DNA from: Oceanobacillus sojae
GTDB taxonomy: Bacteria > Bacillota > Bacilli > Bacillales > Amphibacillaceae
Direction of reading: 5' to 3'
Length of the DNA: 64,000 nucleotides
Assembly: GCF_900162665.1 (NCBI RefSeq)
Contig: NZ_LT727813.1
Span: 130,961 to 194,960, forward strand
The position numbers were made by a program, and so were the translations under genes. Under the pieces are notes generated by a model. The model was given only the letters and a program-made list of their open reading frames with translations, was not told the origin of the DNA and did not search any database. This document shows positions 35,653 through 45,404 of the stretch, piece by piece. Each line of letters opens with the position of its first letter. Position 1 is the stretch's first letter.

Positions 35653-36823
35653 AGTAAAGAAAAAAGCTAATGGAACGTATGAATTTAGGGTAAGTTTAGG
35701 AACAGATCCAGTTACAGGAAAAAGAATTCAAAAAAGAATGAGCGGGTTTAAAACCAAAGCTGAAGCGGAATCTGCTTATGCTAAACTTATTTTAGACAAT
35801 AGTGAAGGTGCTTATAACCCGAACAGTAGCATGACTTTTGAAAAGTTTACCGAGGAATTTTTCGTACCTTGGTATAAGAATCAAGTGAAAGAAAGCACTT
35901 TTGAAAATAGGCAGCATACAATCGATAAACACTTCACCTATTTTTACAAAGTTAGTCTTTCGGACATCACACCATTAATACTTCAACAATGGCAATTAAA
36001 GGCTACTGAAAAATATTCTAGTCAATACGTTCGAGGCATACAAGGGTTATTATCCTTAGCTTTTGATAGAGCGATTATTTTAGGATTGATGAAAGAAAAT
36101 CCATCAAAAATAATTGGAAATGTCAAAAAGATTAAAACTAAAATTGATTTTTGGACAAAGGAAGAATTTGAAACTGTTATTTCCAAAATATATCTTGGTG
36201 ATTACTTTCAACATTTTCAATTTATTATTATCTGGCTTTTATTCATGACAGGTATGCGTATTGGTGAGGCTTCTGCATTACAATGGGAGGATGTAGATTT
36301 TGAGGAAGGAACGCTAAACATTTCTAAAACGCTATATTATAAGAATGCATCCAATTACAGTTTTACAGAACCTAAAACAAAAGCAAGTATTCGTTTGATT
36401 GCTTTAGATTCTGATACACTGCATTTATTACAAAATTGGAAAGAAATCCAGCAGAAACAATGTAAGACCAATTTTATTTTATCGTATAATGGCATTCCAA
36501 CTCAAAAACATACTATATCCTATGCGATTACTCGCTTTGCCAAAGCTGCAAACATCCATCGAATCAAAATTCATGGACTTAGACATTCTCATGCTTCCTT
36601 GTTAATTAGTATGGGAGAAAACCCTTTAGTGATTAAAGATAGACTTGGACATGAAGATGTACAAACAACTTTAGGCACTTATGGGCACCTTTATCCAAAC
36701 AGTAATTTTCAAGTTGCCGATAGATTAAGTAGTTTTATTCAGTTAAAAACAAGCGATGATACACAAATTGAACATTACAGCAGCAACCAATATATGAACA
36801 CCACTTATCAAAGTGTGCCATAA
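35645..36823 (+). CDS. int: Tyrosine recombinase / integrase of the ICE
   Basis: The product has 392 residues. The N-terminal arm-binding domain (about 1–55; ANGTYEFRVSLGTDPVTGKR, KTKAEAESAYAK) is followed by a SAM-like core-binding domain and the catalytic domain with Arg in TGMRIGEASALQW, the HGLRHSHASLLI box, GHEDVQTTLGTYGHL (catalytic Tyr) and a short tail. It is intact. The last codons overlap the right TGTGCCA repeat. Its site-specificity for guaA is inferred from its location. Confidence 0.95.
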   Translation: MIKVKKKANGTYEFRVSLGTDPVTGKRIQKRMSGFKTKAEAESAYAKLILDNSEGAYNPNSSMTFEKFTEEFFVPWYKNQVKESTFENRQHTIDKHFTYFYKVSLSDITPLILQQWQLKATEKYSSQYVRGIQGLLSLAFDRAIILGLMKENPSKIIGNVKKIKTKIDFWTKEEFETVISKIYLGDYFQHFQFIIIWLLFMTGMRIGEASALQWEDVDFEEGTLNISKTLYYKNASNYSFTEPKTKASIRLIALDSDTLHLLQNWKEIQQKQCKTNFILSYNGIPTQKHTISYAITRFAKAANIHRIKIHGLRHSHASLLISMGENPLVIKDRLGHEDVQTTLGTYGHLYPNSNFQVADRLSSFIQLKTSDDTQIEHYSSNQYMNTTYQSVP

Positions 36824-36831
36824 CTGTGCCA
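36814..36831 (+). repeat. Paired TGTGCCA repeats, probable integrase arm site (right end)
   Basis: TGTGCCA at 36814–36820 and 36825–36831 (11-bp period) repeats the pair at 948–965. The first copy encodes the last residues of the integrase. Confidence 0.6.
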
Positions 36832-36841
36832 TGAAAAATAT

Positions 36842-36881
36842 AAAAGCCCTAAAAACCCTGTTTTACCAAGGCTTTTAGGGC
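36842..36881. terminator. Terminator between integrase and guaA
   Basis: GCCCTAAAA (36846–36854) pairs with TTTTAGGGC (36873–36881). The genes on the two sides converge here, so it can serve both. It belongs to the ICE end and so supplies guaA with a new 3' terminator. Confidence 0.75.
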
Positions 36882-36889
36882 ACCTGTTA

Positions 36890-38425
36890 CTACTCCCACT
36901 CGATCGTTGCTGGGGGCTTAGAGGTAACATCATACACTACTCTATTAATATTATCCACATCATTCACCAAACGAGTAGAAATCTTCTCAAGCACATCCCA
37001 AGGAATTCTTGCCCAATCCGAAGTCATTCCATCAATCGAAGTTACCGCACGGATACCAATTGTATGTGCATACGTACGAGCATCTCCCATGACACCAACA
37101 CTCTTGATGTTTGGAAGGACAGTGAAGTATTGCCAGATATCGCGGTCAAGACCTGCTTTAGCAATTTCTTCACGAAGGATAGCATCGGATTCACGAACGA
37201 TTTCTAAATGCTCTTCGGTTACTTCACCCAGGATACGGATAGCAAGTCCTGGTCCTGGGAATGGCTGGCGCCAAACGATACGGTCAGGAATGCCAAGCTG
37301 GGAGCCCAGTTCACGTACTTCATCTTTGAATAATGTGTTTAATGGCTCAATTAATTCAAATTGCATATCCTCCGGCAGGCCGCCTACATTATGATGTGAT
37401 TTAATGGTTTGTGCTGTATCTGTACCACTTTCAATCACGTCTGTGTAAAGCGTTCCCTGTGCCAGGAAATCAATATCCTTTAATTTAGCTGCTTCATCAT
37501 CAAATACATAGATGAATTCATTTCCGATAATTTTACGTTTTTGCTCTGGATCGGAAATGCCTGCTAATTTAGATAAGAAACGATCCTTTGCATCAACCTT
37601 GATAATGTTCATGTGAAAGTCTTCTGCAAAGACATCCATCACGTCATCTGCTTCATTTTTACGAAGAAGGCCGTGATCAACAAAGATACAAGTCAGCTGG
37701 TCGCCGATTGCTTTATGGATTAAAGCTGCTACAACAGAGGAGTCTACGCCGCCGCTTAATGCGCAAAGTACTTTACGGTCTCCGACAGTTTCTTTGATTT
37801 TTTCTGTTTCCATTTCGATAAAGTTAGCAATCGTCCAGTCACCTGTACATTTACATACATCGAAGACAAAGCTGTTTAATAAATCATTTCCATACTCGGA
37901 ATGACGTACTTCCGGATGGAATTGTACACCGTACATCTGTTTATCCTGGTCACTGATTGCTGCAACCGGTGTTGACGGGCTTGTTGCATCTACGATGAAA
38001 GAAGGCGGTGCTGCTGTTACTTTATCACCGTGGCTCATCCATACCGTCTGTTTTGTCGGTGTATCTTTAAATAAAGCCGGGCTTTCATTTAGTTCAATTA
38101 ATGCTTTTCCATATTCACGGTTTTTGGACGCTTCTACTTTTCCGCCAAAATGCAGGGACATCAATTGCATGCCGTAACAAATACCAAGAACAGGGATACC
38201 CAGTTCAAAAATTTCCTCATCACAACGGAAGCTGTCTTCGCCGTAAACGCTGTGCGGTCCGCCGGAAAGTATGATTCCTTTTGGATTCATTTCTTTAATT
38301 TCTGCAGCGGTCAGTTTATGTGAATGAAGCTCACTATACACACCAAATTCACGAATGCGGCGTGTGATTAATTGGTTATATTGACTGCCAAAATCTAATA
38401 CCAGTACTAATTCATTATTTTCCAT
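36890..38425 (-). CDS. guaA: GMP synthase (glutamine-hydrolysing)
   Basis: The product has 511 residues and converts XMP, glutamine and ATP to GMP. The N-terminal class I glutaminase domain has Cys in GICYGMQ and His-x-Glu in [11 protein letters not shown]. The ATP-pyrophosphatase domain starts at about 205 with the SGGVDSSV P-loop, and the C-terminal dimerisation domain ends in PPATIEWE. It is full length. A guanine riboswitch lies upstream, and the ICE abuts the stop codon. Confidence 0.98.
   Translation of the reverse strand: MENNELVLVLDFGSQYNQLITRRIREFGVYSELHSHKLTAAEIKEMNPKGIILSGGPHSVYGEDSFRCDEEIFELGIPVLGICYGMQLMSLHFGGKVEASKNREYGKALIELNESPALFKDTPTKQTVWMSHGDKVTAAPPSFIVDATSPSTPVAAISDQDKQMYGVQFHPEVRHSEYGNDLLNSFVFDVCKCTGDWTIANFIEMETEKIKETVGDRKVLCALSGGVDSSVVAALIHKAIGDQLTCIFVDHGLLRKNEADDVMDVFAEDFHMNIIKVDAKDRFLSKLAGISDPEQKRKIIGNEFIYVFDDEAAKLKDIDFLAQGTLYTDVIESGTDTAQTIKSHHNVGGLPEDMQFELIEPLNTLFKDEVRELGSQLGIPDRIVWRQPFPGPGLAIRILGEVTEEHLEIVRESDAILREEIAKAGLDRDIWQYFTVLPNIKSVGVMGDARTYAHTIGIRAVTSIDGMTSDWARIPWDVLEKISTRLVNDVDNINRVVYDVTSKPPATIEWE
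36891..36900. other. Right attachment site within the end of guaA
   Basis: ACTCCCACTC, if the stretch starts at 36892, or TACTCCCACT by strict coordinates, overlaps the last Glu-Trp-Glu codons and stop of guaA. The core repeats at 844–853. guaA remains intact because the core lies at its very 3' end. Confidence 0.65.
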
Positions 38426-38500
38426 AACTAGACTCCAATCTATATCTTTTCTAAAGGATAACTTATGAACTATACGTTCTTTTGCCTCTGTTTCACCTAT

Positions 38501-38668
38501 AAAAAACCGGATTTCACCTTTCTATTTCTTGCAGCTGGCGCCACAAAAAAATATAGAAAGGCAGAATCCGGATAGCATAAACGAACCTTCTTCTGCCTTC
38601 ATAGTCGAATCATTTACGGTGACTCGGTAGAAACTTTCGAACCTTATTTTCGAGGATATACGAAAGGC
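38501..38668 (-). promoter_or_regulatory. Guanine (purine) riboswitch with terminator controlling guaA
   Basis: On the minus strand the aptamer (38668–38595) shows CGTATATCCTCG, the conserved GTTTCTACC and CCGTAAA elements and a closing GACTATGAAGGC that pairs with the opening GCCTT as P1. The C in GACTATG (position 74 equivalent) specifies guanine rather than adenine. A strong terminator follows (arms at 38571–38553 and 38525–38507, then TTTTTT), so guanine should switch guaA off. The leader between aptamer and guaA start accounts for most of the 358-base gap. Confidence 0.92.
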
Positions 38669-38783
38669 ATATTCAAACGAATAATTTTATTACTTAGATG
38701 TTAATAAGCATCTATGTGATGTGCAGATTTTCATCTTTCCTACACTATTTCCTTTTTCATTCTACTAATTGATGCTCCCCGGG

Positions 38784-40985
38784 TCAAGCCATTATTTGAT
38801 TGATTAAATTTTTCCATAATTGAATTATCTCTTCTTTTTCACCTGTTAACCGCTTACTGTAAATCATCCGCTCATAAACCCCGGTCAGTTTGCTCATTTC
38901 CCTCGTGCGGAAGTCATTATCTATTCTTTGGGAGAATTCTCTCAACGTTTCATCACTGCCCCGCTGATAACCTTTTTTATCCGCAAGCTTTAACAGGTAG
39001 AGATAAGCTTCCTGGAAGGCTGCATCATCAAAATGCTGCTCCAGCTTTCGTTGGATGAAATAGATGCGTATCTGTCTTCTCTTCCAGTAAGCAGCAAGAC
39101 ATGCAAGCAGGAGAATCATACCTATTCCAATGAAAGCATAGACTATTTTTGCAGAAACACCAGTCTCTTCATCAGATACAGCAGCGTCTTCATCCTGTTC
39201 CACTGCCTGGTCTGTCTCCTCTTCCTCTTCGGGTTCTTCCTCCTGTTCCACATCAGGGGCTTCCAGCGGATCCTCTTCTTCGTTGATAGGTGAATTATTT
39301 TCTTCTACATTCGCATCGAAATCAGCCATATTTGTAAAACCTTGTGTCGGTTCAAATGGCACCCAGCCAATCCCGGGAAAATATACTTCTACCCAGGAAT
39401 GGGCATTGCTATTCGTAATCTGGTTCACGTGATTTTCTTCTTCTAAATTCGAATCAATCCGTTCCCCGCTTGTAAATCCTTTCGCCCATCTGGCTGGTAT
39501 GCCCTCTGACCTGAGCATAACAACCATTGCTGTGGAGAAGTTGTCACAATAACCGACCTGCGTCTCAAATAAAAACTGGTCGACATAGTCCTCTTCTTCT
39601 CTTGGCCGTGGAATATTTGTTGTCTGGTATTCAAAACCGTTTGCGCTGAAATAACGCTCGATAGCTCTTGCTTTATCATATCTTGTCTCATGTCCGGCAG
39701 TTATTTCTTCTGCTAAATTGCCAACTCTGGCCGGGAGATTCTCAGGCAGCTGTGTATAACGATCCTGAATCGATCTGGAATCCTGTTCGGAATTATCCTG
39801 AAGTGCATCAATATCAAAGGATGGGTTCTCGTAGGATACTTCATAAGAATCCAGAACTCTTTCTTCTCCATTTAGCGTCGTTTCTATAGACTCCATACTT
39901 TCATCAAGCTGGAATTCTACATCCTCCCCCGTTGTAATGGAGGAAACACCGTAAGGATAGACCAGTTTGGGCAGCCGGCTATTTCCGGTAAAGCTGATTG
40001 CTGCTTCTAATGATTCCGTCTCCACATTGTTACGGAAGGTCAATAATGAAATTTGGCCATCGATCTGGTCAAGAAGGTTTCTCTCCTGAGATACCTCCCA
40101 CCCTTTTCCTGTGTATACATCCTTTGTTTCTATCCGCCAATAATGATCTTCCTCGACCACCGCTTCGAATAGAACTGTATCATCCTGGGAGAAGGAGCCT
40201 CCCAGCTGGGAGTCATCCTCACCATATCCGACCCGTCCTGTTCCAAAACTGCCATTCCCAAAACTTCCTGCAGTTCCTTCTAAGAAGGGCAGCGGGTCCG
40301 GCCATTGTGGATCAGCTTTCGGTGCCTGATAACCAATGAAGGTAACAACGGCAACTAATAAAACTAGCGGCAGCAGCCAATATTTCAGCCTTTGCCCGAC
40401 TGAGATAGAAATATCCTTATTTTCGATTTCTTTGCTCAAGCTGGACATTCCGAGAGCAATAAAGGAAATAATAAAAATACGTACAATTGCTATGGAGCCT
40501 TCATATACCGTAAATGTATCAAGTATCCCTATATAGAAGAATGTCAAAAGAATAAATAGAATAATATTTTTCATTCTGACAAACCAATAATAGAGCAGGT
40601 AGCTCATCAGCCAAATAAGAAGCAGAAATAGTACGCTTCTGAAAAAGGTAGTGAGCATGTACCATTCTCCCGTGAACATCAATCCTATATTATAAGTCAT
40701 CTCCTGAATCGTTTCTGCAAGCCAGTCAACATCTAAAAAGCTTGTATCAAAGTAAAGCAGATGGATAATAAAAAGCAAGCCAAACCCTTTTATAGGTATA
40801 CTGATCAGCCAATGCAATTGAAAGTAGGAAATAAAAAAGCAATATAGTGCAAACAAAACAAATACTCCGATGCTTGTATCAGAAATATCCCCAAGCGGAT
40901 AGAGCCATTCTAAGAAGAGACAAAATCCGGCAAGATATAATAGCAGCGTATGCAGCGTCTTTACTTGTTTCTGGCTCTTCTTCAT
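38784..40985 (-). CDS. Transglutaminase-like membrane protein (YebA-like)
   Basis: The product has 733 residues. About six N-terminal membrane spans (1–220) precede an external region with a transglutaminase core: Cys in QVGYCDNFSTAMVVMLRSEG, His in NAHSWVEVYFPGIGW and the Asp/Glu in PFEPTQGF. A long acidic linker (EEEDPLEAPDVEQEEEPEEEE), another span and a C-terminal DUF4129-type tail follow. In Bacillus yebA lies beside guaA with yeaC and yeaD, as here. Its substrate is unknown. The start overlaps the DUF58 gene by four bases. Confidence 0.9.
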   Translation of the reverse strand: MKKSQKQVKTLHTLLLYLAGFCLFLEWLYPLGDISDTSIGVFVLFALYCFFISYFQLHWLISIPIKGFGLLFIIHLLYFDTSFLDVDWLAETIQEMTYNIGLMFTGEWYMLTTFFRSVLFLLLIWLMSYLLYYWFVRMKNIILFILLTFFYIGILDTFTVYEGSIAIVRIFIISFIALGMSSLSKEIENKDISISVGQRLKYWLLPLVLLVAVVTFIGYQAPKADPQWPDPLPFLEGTAGSFGNGSFGTGRVGYGEDDSQLGGSFSQDDTVLFEAVVEEDHYWRIETKDVYTGKGWEVSQERNLLDQIDGQISLLTFRNNVETESLEAAISFTGNSRLPKLVYPYGVSSITTGEDVEFQLDESMESIETTLNGEERVLDSYEVSYENPSFDIDALQDNSEQDSRSIQDRYTQLPENLPARVGNLAEEITAGHETRYDKARAIERYFSANGFEYQTTNIPRPREEEDYVDQFLFETQVGYCDNFSTAMVVMLRSEGIPARWAKGFTSGERIDSNLEEENHVNQITNSNAHSWVEVYFPGIGWVPFEPTQGFTNMADFDANVEENNSPINEEEDPLEAPDVEQEEEPEEEEETDQAVEQDEDAAVSDEETGVSAKIVYAFIGIGMILLLACLAAYWKRRQIRIYFIQRKLEQHFDDAAFQEAYLYLLKLADKKGYQRGSDETLREFSQRIDNDFRTREMSKLTGVYERMIYSKRLTGEKEEIIQLWKNLINQIMA

Positions 40986-42250
40986 CTGAAATTCACCTCA
41001 ACAGGGTCCGTGGCCAGCTGCTCCAGGCTTAATGCCTGTACAGCAACCCCTGAAAAACGGAGCGGCTCCAGCATATGCTTTTCTTCTCCGGATAACAGCT
41101 TTTCCGGGTGGATATAAATAACAGCAAGATACTTGATACGCTGTCTTGCTTCTAAAATGGCCTCTGCCAGAAAAGGGTCCATGGATGTTAAAACCAGAAA
41201 AATACTGTCGACTTTATTTAAATGAGACATTTCTTCGCGGAATCGTATCGAAAAAGCTTTTTTATCTTCCTGCCGGACTATCAGCAGGTAGTTCTTCATT
41301 AACGATTTCTGATGCTCATTATGCCCCAGCTCAAATAAATGTCCCCGTTCTCCAATAGAGAGAAAGCTTGTTTCATAGTCTTTCTTTTCCAGCTTTTCCA
41401 TAAGCGATAAACTCATTTCAATGGAAGCTTCATAGAGCAGCTGATTTTCCTTCTCATGCTTATAATTATCATGAATCAGCAAAATATCTGTGCTCTTCTC
41501 CCGGTCAAACTCCTTTGTCATCATGGTTTGTTTCCTGGCTGTCTGTTTCCAGTCAATCCATGTAAAGCGGTCACCCGGGGCATATTCTCTGCTTCCTGAA
41601 GCGACGGTTGTATTTGTCTGCTGCAGCTGATTCGATATCACTCCGCCCTGTTCATAGCTTGCCATATCACTTATTAAACGGATATCGTGTACATACGGGT
41701 AGACGGCAAATGTATTTTGGACCTTAAAATCATAGCTTTTTTTAATAAAACCAAAAATTTCTCCTGTTTGAATTGTTACTTTCTCCAATGTATGCTCTCC
41801 GCGTGGTAAGGATTGTAATACATAGCTGAATGTGAAGTTTCTGCGGAATAGAGGAAATAACATGCGTATCAGTCTGCGGGAAACTGTCATTTTCCCGGAT
41901 GTTTGGGAAGTAAGATATTTCTTTTTCTTCGTATCTTCCTTCATTAACGACTGCGGAAATTTCTCTTCGAAGGTACAATACAGTAATGGAAAAGGGAGTC
42001 TCCGCTTCATATGCACCTTCACTACTATTTCATCTCCAGCCTGCCGGACCGGCTGTTCGATTTCCCGGTAAACCTGCCATGTCCGTAATGGATAGCAGGC
42101 AAACAGAAGCTGATATATTCCGATCGGAAGGAATCCGTAAAATAAAAACCAGCTTACAAAGCCTCCCTGGAACATTGCATAACAGAAAAGAATAATCATC
42201 AATGCTAAAACGCCAATGCTGCGAAAGATGATACGAAGATTTTTCTTCAT
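40982..42250 (-). CDS. DUF58 family protein (YeaD-like)
   Basis: The product has 422 residues. Two N-terminal membrane spans (VLALMIILFCYAMF, FLFYGFLPIGIYQLLFA) precede a beta region and the DUF58 signature SREYAPGDRFTWIDWKQTARK near 225. A VWA-like fold with STDILLIHDNY follows. DUF58 proteins are usually partners of MoxR ATPases, thought to assist assembly of secreted or metal-bearing complexes. Translation is coupled (four-base overlaps) on both sides. Confidence 0.92.
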   Translation of the reverse strand: MKKNLRIIFRSIGVLALMIILFCYAMFQGGFVSWFLFYGFLPIGIYQLLFACYPLRTWQVYREIEQPVRQAGDEIVVKVHMKRRLPFPLLYCTFEEKFPQSLMKEDTKKKKYLTSQTSGKMTVSRRLIRMLFPLFRRNFTFSYVLQSLPRGEHTLEKVTIQTGEIFGFIKKSYDFKVQNTFAVYPYVHDIRLISDMASYEQGGVISNQLQQTNTTVASGSREYAPGDRFTWIDWKQTARKQTMMTKEFDREKSTDILLIHDNYKHEKENQLLYEASIEMSLSLMEKLEKKDYETSFLSIGERGHLFELGHNEHQKSLMKNYLLIVRQEDKKAFSIRFREEMSHLNKVDSIFLVLTSMDPFLAEAILEARQRIKYLAVIYIHPEKLLSGEEKHMLEPLRFSGVAVQALSLEQLATDPVEVNFR

Positions 42251-43212
42251 TCTGCGATGCCTTTCTTAATCGGAATATGTGCAGATTGAATAATAGAATC
42301 GATTAAAGCTTCACTGGACGTTCCTTGATAACGTGCTTCGGCCTTCAGTATAATCCGGTGGGATAAAACAAACGGTGCCAAATACTTCACATCATCCGGG
42401 ATAACATAATCTCTGCCCTCGATATAGGCATAAGCCTTCGAAGCTTCCATTAAAGCAAGCGATCCTCTGGGGCTCACGCCTAAATAAATAGAGCTGTGCG
42501 ATCTCGTGCGGGTAATAATATTCAAAATATACGCCTGAATGGTTTCATCCATATAAACATTCTGTGCCTCTTCCTGTGCTAAAAGCAGCTCCTTCTGAGA
42601 CATGACTGCCTGGATTTCTTCTATTGGATGATGGTTTGTGTTTCTCGCAAGCATCTCTAATTCATCCTCATAGGCTGGGTAGCCCATGCGCAGCTTTAAC
42701 AGAAAACGGTCCAGCTGTGCTTCCGGCAAGGGATAGGTCCCTTCATATTCAATTGGATTTTGAGTTGCCATGACAAAGAAGGGACTCTGCAGCCTTCTTG
42801 TCTCTCCGTCTACTGTCACACTTTTTTCCTCCATTGCCTCCAGCAGTGCTGACTGGGTCTTTGGAGATGTCCGGTTAATTTCATCTGCCAACAGAATATT
42901 GCCAAAGACAGGTCCCTCCCGAAATTCAAATTCTAATTCCTTCGGGTTGTATATAGAAACGCCTGTCACATCAGATGGAAGTAAGTCTGGTGTAAATTGA
43001 ATTCTAGTAAAATCACAATTTACCGATTTTGCCAGTGTACGGACAAGCATTGTTTTCCCTACACCAGGAACATCCTCAAGCAGGACATGACCTTCCGTTA
43101 ATAAGGCAACTAAACTAAGCTTTACAATCTCTTCTTTACCGAAAATGACACTATTAACATTATTTAAGACTTCTTGAATCTGTGTATTTTCTATTACTTT
43201 CTCCTGTTCCAT
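42247..43212 (-). CDS. MoxR-type AAA ATPase (YeaC-like)
   Basis: The product has about 321 residues. The ATP site has Walker A LLEDVPGVGKTMLVR, Walker B NILLADEINRTSPKTQSALLEAM, sensor 1 MATQNPIEYEGTYPLPEAQLDRF and sensor 2 GVSPRGSLALMEA. ATG 43212 is chosen because AGGAGG lies six bases before it; ATGs three codons upstream sit inside or too close to it. It is the first gene of the moxR–DUF58–transglutaminase operon. Confidence 0.93.
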   Translation of the reverse strand: MEQEKVIENTQIQEVLNNVNSVIFGKEEIVKLSLVALLTEGHVLLEDVPGVGKTMLVRTLAKSVNCDFTRIQFTPDLLPSDVTGVSIYNPKELEFEFREGPVFGNILLADEINRTSPKTQSALLEAMEEKSVTVDGETRRLQSPFFVMATQNPIEYEGTYPLPEAQLDRFLLKLRMGYPAYEDELEMLARNTNHHPIEEIQAVMSQKELLLAQEEAQNVYMDETIQAYILNIITRTRSHSSIYLGVSPRGSLALMEASKAYAYIEGRDYVIPDDVKYLAPFVLSHRIILKAEARYQGTSSEALIDSIIQSAHIPIKKGIAE

Positions 43213-43516
43213 CATCACCCTCCTCATCTGCCTGATTCTTTCTACCTTTTATGTTACTATAACAGGCCTAATATTTAAACGAATTGACTTTTTAAATTAG
43301 TTATCTTTTATTATTGACAAATTATGCTGCAGCTATTCAGCTTCCCTCTTTTCACTTCAATAATAAAACCTTACAGGATAAAGTAAACTTCAGGTCAACG
43401 AATAACTCTATCTTTTTTTATTTTTAGAATAGATTCTCTTCATTCCTAAATAAAGAGCAGCCAGAGGTTCTCCAGCTGCTCCTATTCTGATATACTATGA
43501 AAATTCTTCATTACTT
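43213..43516. other. Intergenic region with a minus-strand terminator
   Basis: GAGCAGC (43455–43461) and GCTGCTC (43475–43481), followed on the minus strand by TTTATTT, terminate the aldo/keto reductase gene. The remaining AT-rich bases should hold the moxR operon promoter, which I could not place. Confidence 0.55.
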
Positions 43517-44368
43517 TCATTGCCATAATGTTAGGGGCTGTTTAGAAACAGGCTCTGGATACACATCATTTATATGCTTCAAATCCTGCTCTGTTAATGA
43601 AATTTCAGCTGCCTTCATATTATTCACCACATGATCAGGGTTACCCGATTGTGGGATAGCTATTGTTTTTCCATTCCGAATGGCCCAGGCCAATAAGATT
43701 TGAAATACGTCTGCATTATGCTCTTTCGCAATATCCTTCAGTACCTGCTGTTTTGTTAAATCCGCACCAAAGCTGTCGCCGCGGTCAATCGGTGAATAGG
43801 CAATCACAGGCATGTGATGCTTAGCCATCATGGGCATTAAATCATATTCAATGCCCCGATTTGCTACATTATAGCGTACCTGATTCGCTTTACAATTTTC
43901 TCCCCCGGGTAATTGGATAACCTGCTCCAGATCATCCACATCTAAATTAGAAACTCCCCACGCTTTAACTTTACCTTGATTTCTTGCATTCTCTAAAGCT
44001 TCCACCGTTTCTTCCAAAGGAATATCTTCCTTCCAATGGAGTAAATATAAATCGAGGTAGTCTGTTTCCAGTCTTCTTAAACTGTTCTCAAGGCTGATTG
44101 GCAAATCCTTTTTCGACGCATTGGCAGGAAGGACTTTAGAAATAAGAAACAATTCTTCACGGGAATAAGGCTTAATAGCACTTCCTACCAGCTTTTCAGC
44201 ATTCCCGCTGCCATACATTTCGGCAGTATCGATTAATTGGACACCGTTATCAATCCCTGTACGGATTGCCTGCACTTCCTGATCAAATGTGTCAGCTTTA
44301 TCCCCCGTGTTCATGGTGCCTAATCCGATTGGCAATACCTCTCTTCCGGCGATTTTCACCTTGTTCAT
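43517..44368 (-). CDS. Aldo/keto reductase
   Basis: The product has 283 residues from ATG 44368 (GGAG eight bases upstream; a GTG three codons earlier is inferior). The catalytic tetrad is visible: Asp in LIDTAEMYG, Tyr in the same motif, Lys in LISKVLP and His in LYLLHWKED. The NADPH site is IAIPQSGNPDHVVNNMKA. It reduces aldehydes or ketones with NAD(P)H; the substrate is unknown. It is a single gene with its own terminator. Confidence 0.92.
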   Translation of the reverse strand: MNKVKIAGREVLPIGLGTMNTGDKADTFDQEVQAIRTGIDNGVQLIDTAEMYGSGNAEKLVGSAIKPYSREELFLISKVLPANASKKDLPISLENSLRRLETDYLDLYLLHWKEDIPLEETVEALENARNQGKVKAWGVSNLDVDDLEQVIQLPGGENCKANQVRYNVANRGIEYDLMPMMAKHHMPVIAYSPIDRGDSFGADLTKQQVLKDIAKEHNADVFQILLAWAIRNGKTIAIPQSGNPDHVVNNMKAAEISLTEQDLKHINDVYPEPVSKQPLTLWQ

Positions 44369-44547
44369 TATCCTCACTCCTTTTTTAATCTGCTTTCTAT
44401 GTTTGTTCCACTCCTGGAGGGTGCTGAAACACGAAAGCGGTACTCGAGGAAAACCAGCTGTTTTTTAAACGAGTTTAATGGATGATTAAAATAAAAGTTT
44501 GGTCCTCTGTATTAAATCGATACATAAATATACAGCACTAATAATAA

Positions 44548-45126
44548 TTACTTCATTTTATCCTCTAAATTCGCCAGGAATTTTGCAGGATTTCCACCAA
44601 CAATCGTATCCGGCGGGACATCCTTGGTAACAACTGATCCTGTCGCAACAACGGAATTTTTACCTACTGTTACACCAGGAAGAATGGTTGCATGAGAACC
44701 GATCCATGTTCTCTCCTTTAACTCAATCGGTTTAAGGTACATCGTTCCTCTGTTTGAGGGATTATAATCATGATTTATGGTTGCGAAAACAACATTATGC
44801 CCGATTAAGCTTTCATCACCGATAATAATTTGGCCCTGGTCCTGAAACCGGCATCCAGAATTAATAAATACATTTTTCCCTATCTTCAGGTTCTTTCCAA
44901 AATCAGAGGTGAACGGAACAAATAAAGAAAAACCTTCATCTAATTCTTGTCCGATAATGTCAGATACCTGCTGCCTGATTTCCTCATCGGTATAAACACC
45001 ATTATTCAGGATGGCACATAAACGTCTCGTTTCATTTGATACGGCAACCATCGCTTTGTTGACTTCTGAACCGCCCCGGATTACACCTTCTGCTGCCATT
45101 TTTGATAAAAGTTCTTCTAATTCCAT
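44548..45126 (-). CDS. Maltose/galactoside O-acetyltransferase-like enzyme (hexapeptide repeat)
   Basis: The product has 192 residues. After an N-terminal helical MAT-type region (ALNNGVYTDEEIRQQVSDIIG) comes a left-handed beta helix of hexapeptide repeats (GKNVFINSGCRFQDQG, IGHNVVFATINHDYNP with the catalytic His, IGSHATILPGVTVGKNSVVATGSVVTKDVP). It transfers acetyl from acetyl-CoA to a sugar or related acceptor. Start 45126 has AAGGGA upstream; an ATG 13 codons earlier is possible. Confidence 0.88.
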   Translation of the reverse strand: MELEELLSKMAAEGVIRGGSEVNKAMVAVSNETRRLCAILNNGVYTDEEIRQQVSDIIGQELDEGFSLFVPFTSDFGKNLKIGKNVFINSGCRFQDQGQIIIGDESLIGHNVVFATINHDYNPSNRGTMYLKPIELKERTWIGSHATILPGVTVGKNSVVATGSVVTKDVPPDTIVGGNPAKFLANLEDKMK

Positions 45127-45356
45127 TTTAACCGTTCCCTTCCATCTATCTTTTTTATATTTCATCCGCTATTCAGACCAGGCCTTGTTATGTCTATGTT
45201 TCCCGGCCAAACTTACTTTTATTAAAACATAGCCGTGAACGCTTTGCCATTATTTCATAATGCCTCTTTACCTTATTTGTCCTTCCAGATGAATAAATGA
45301 GGTGATGATTAAAATTTTCAACAAATTTTTGAGCAAGGGCTAGGAAAATTAAAAAT

Positions 45357-45391
45357 ATAAAAACCGCCTAAACAAAAGTTAAGTCAGGCGG
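45357..45391 (-). terminator. Terminator of the DUF2255 gene
   Basis: CCGCCT and AGGCGG form a GC-rich stem; on the minus strand TTTTTAT follows. Confidence 0.8.
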
Positions 45392-45404
45392 CTTCTTATA
45401 TAAT

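Larger units (their letters stand above)
844..36900. mobile_element. Tn916-family ICE integrated at the 3' end of guaA
   Basis: The element spans about 36 kb. It has a short direct repeat at its edges, paired TGTGCCA repeats inside both ends, an integrase/excisionase-like pair at the guaA-proximal end, an oriT, a MobT-type relaxase, an FtsK-type coupling protein and a VirB4/VirB6/NlpC-P60/TcpC channel module in Tn916 order. Tn916 itself inserts at many AT-rich sites; this copy sits exactly at the guaA stop codon, so its integrase is presumably site-specific. No tet(M) or other known resistance gene is present. It carries two simple IS copies and one ISL3-bounded unit. The exact left edge is less sure than the right. 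Confidence 0.85.
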
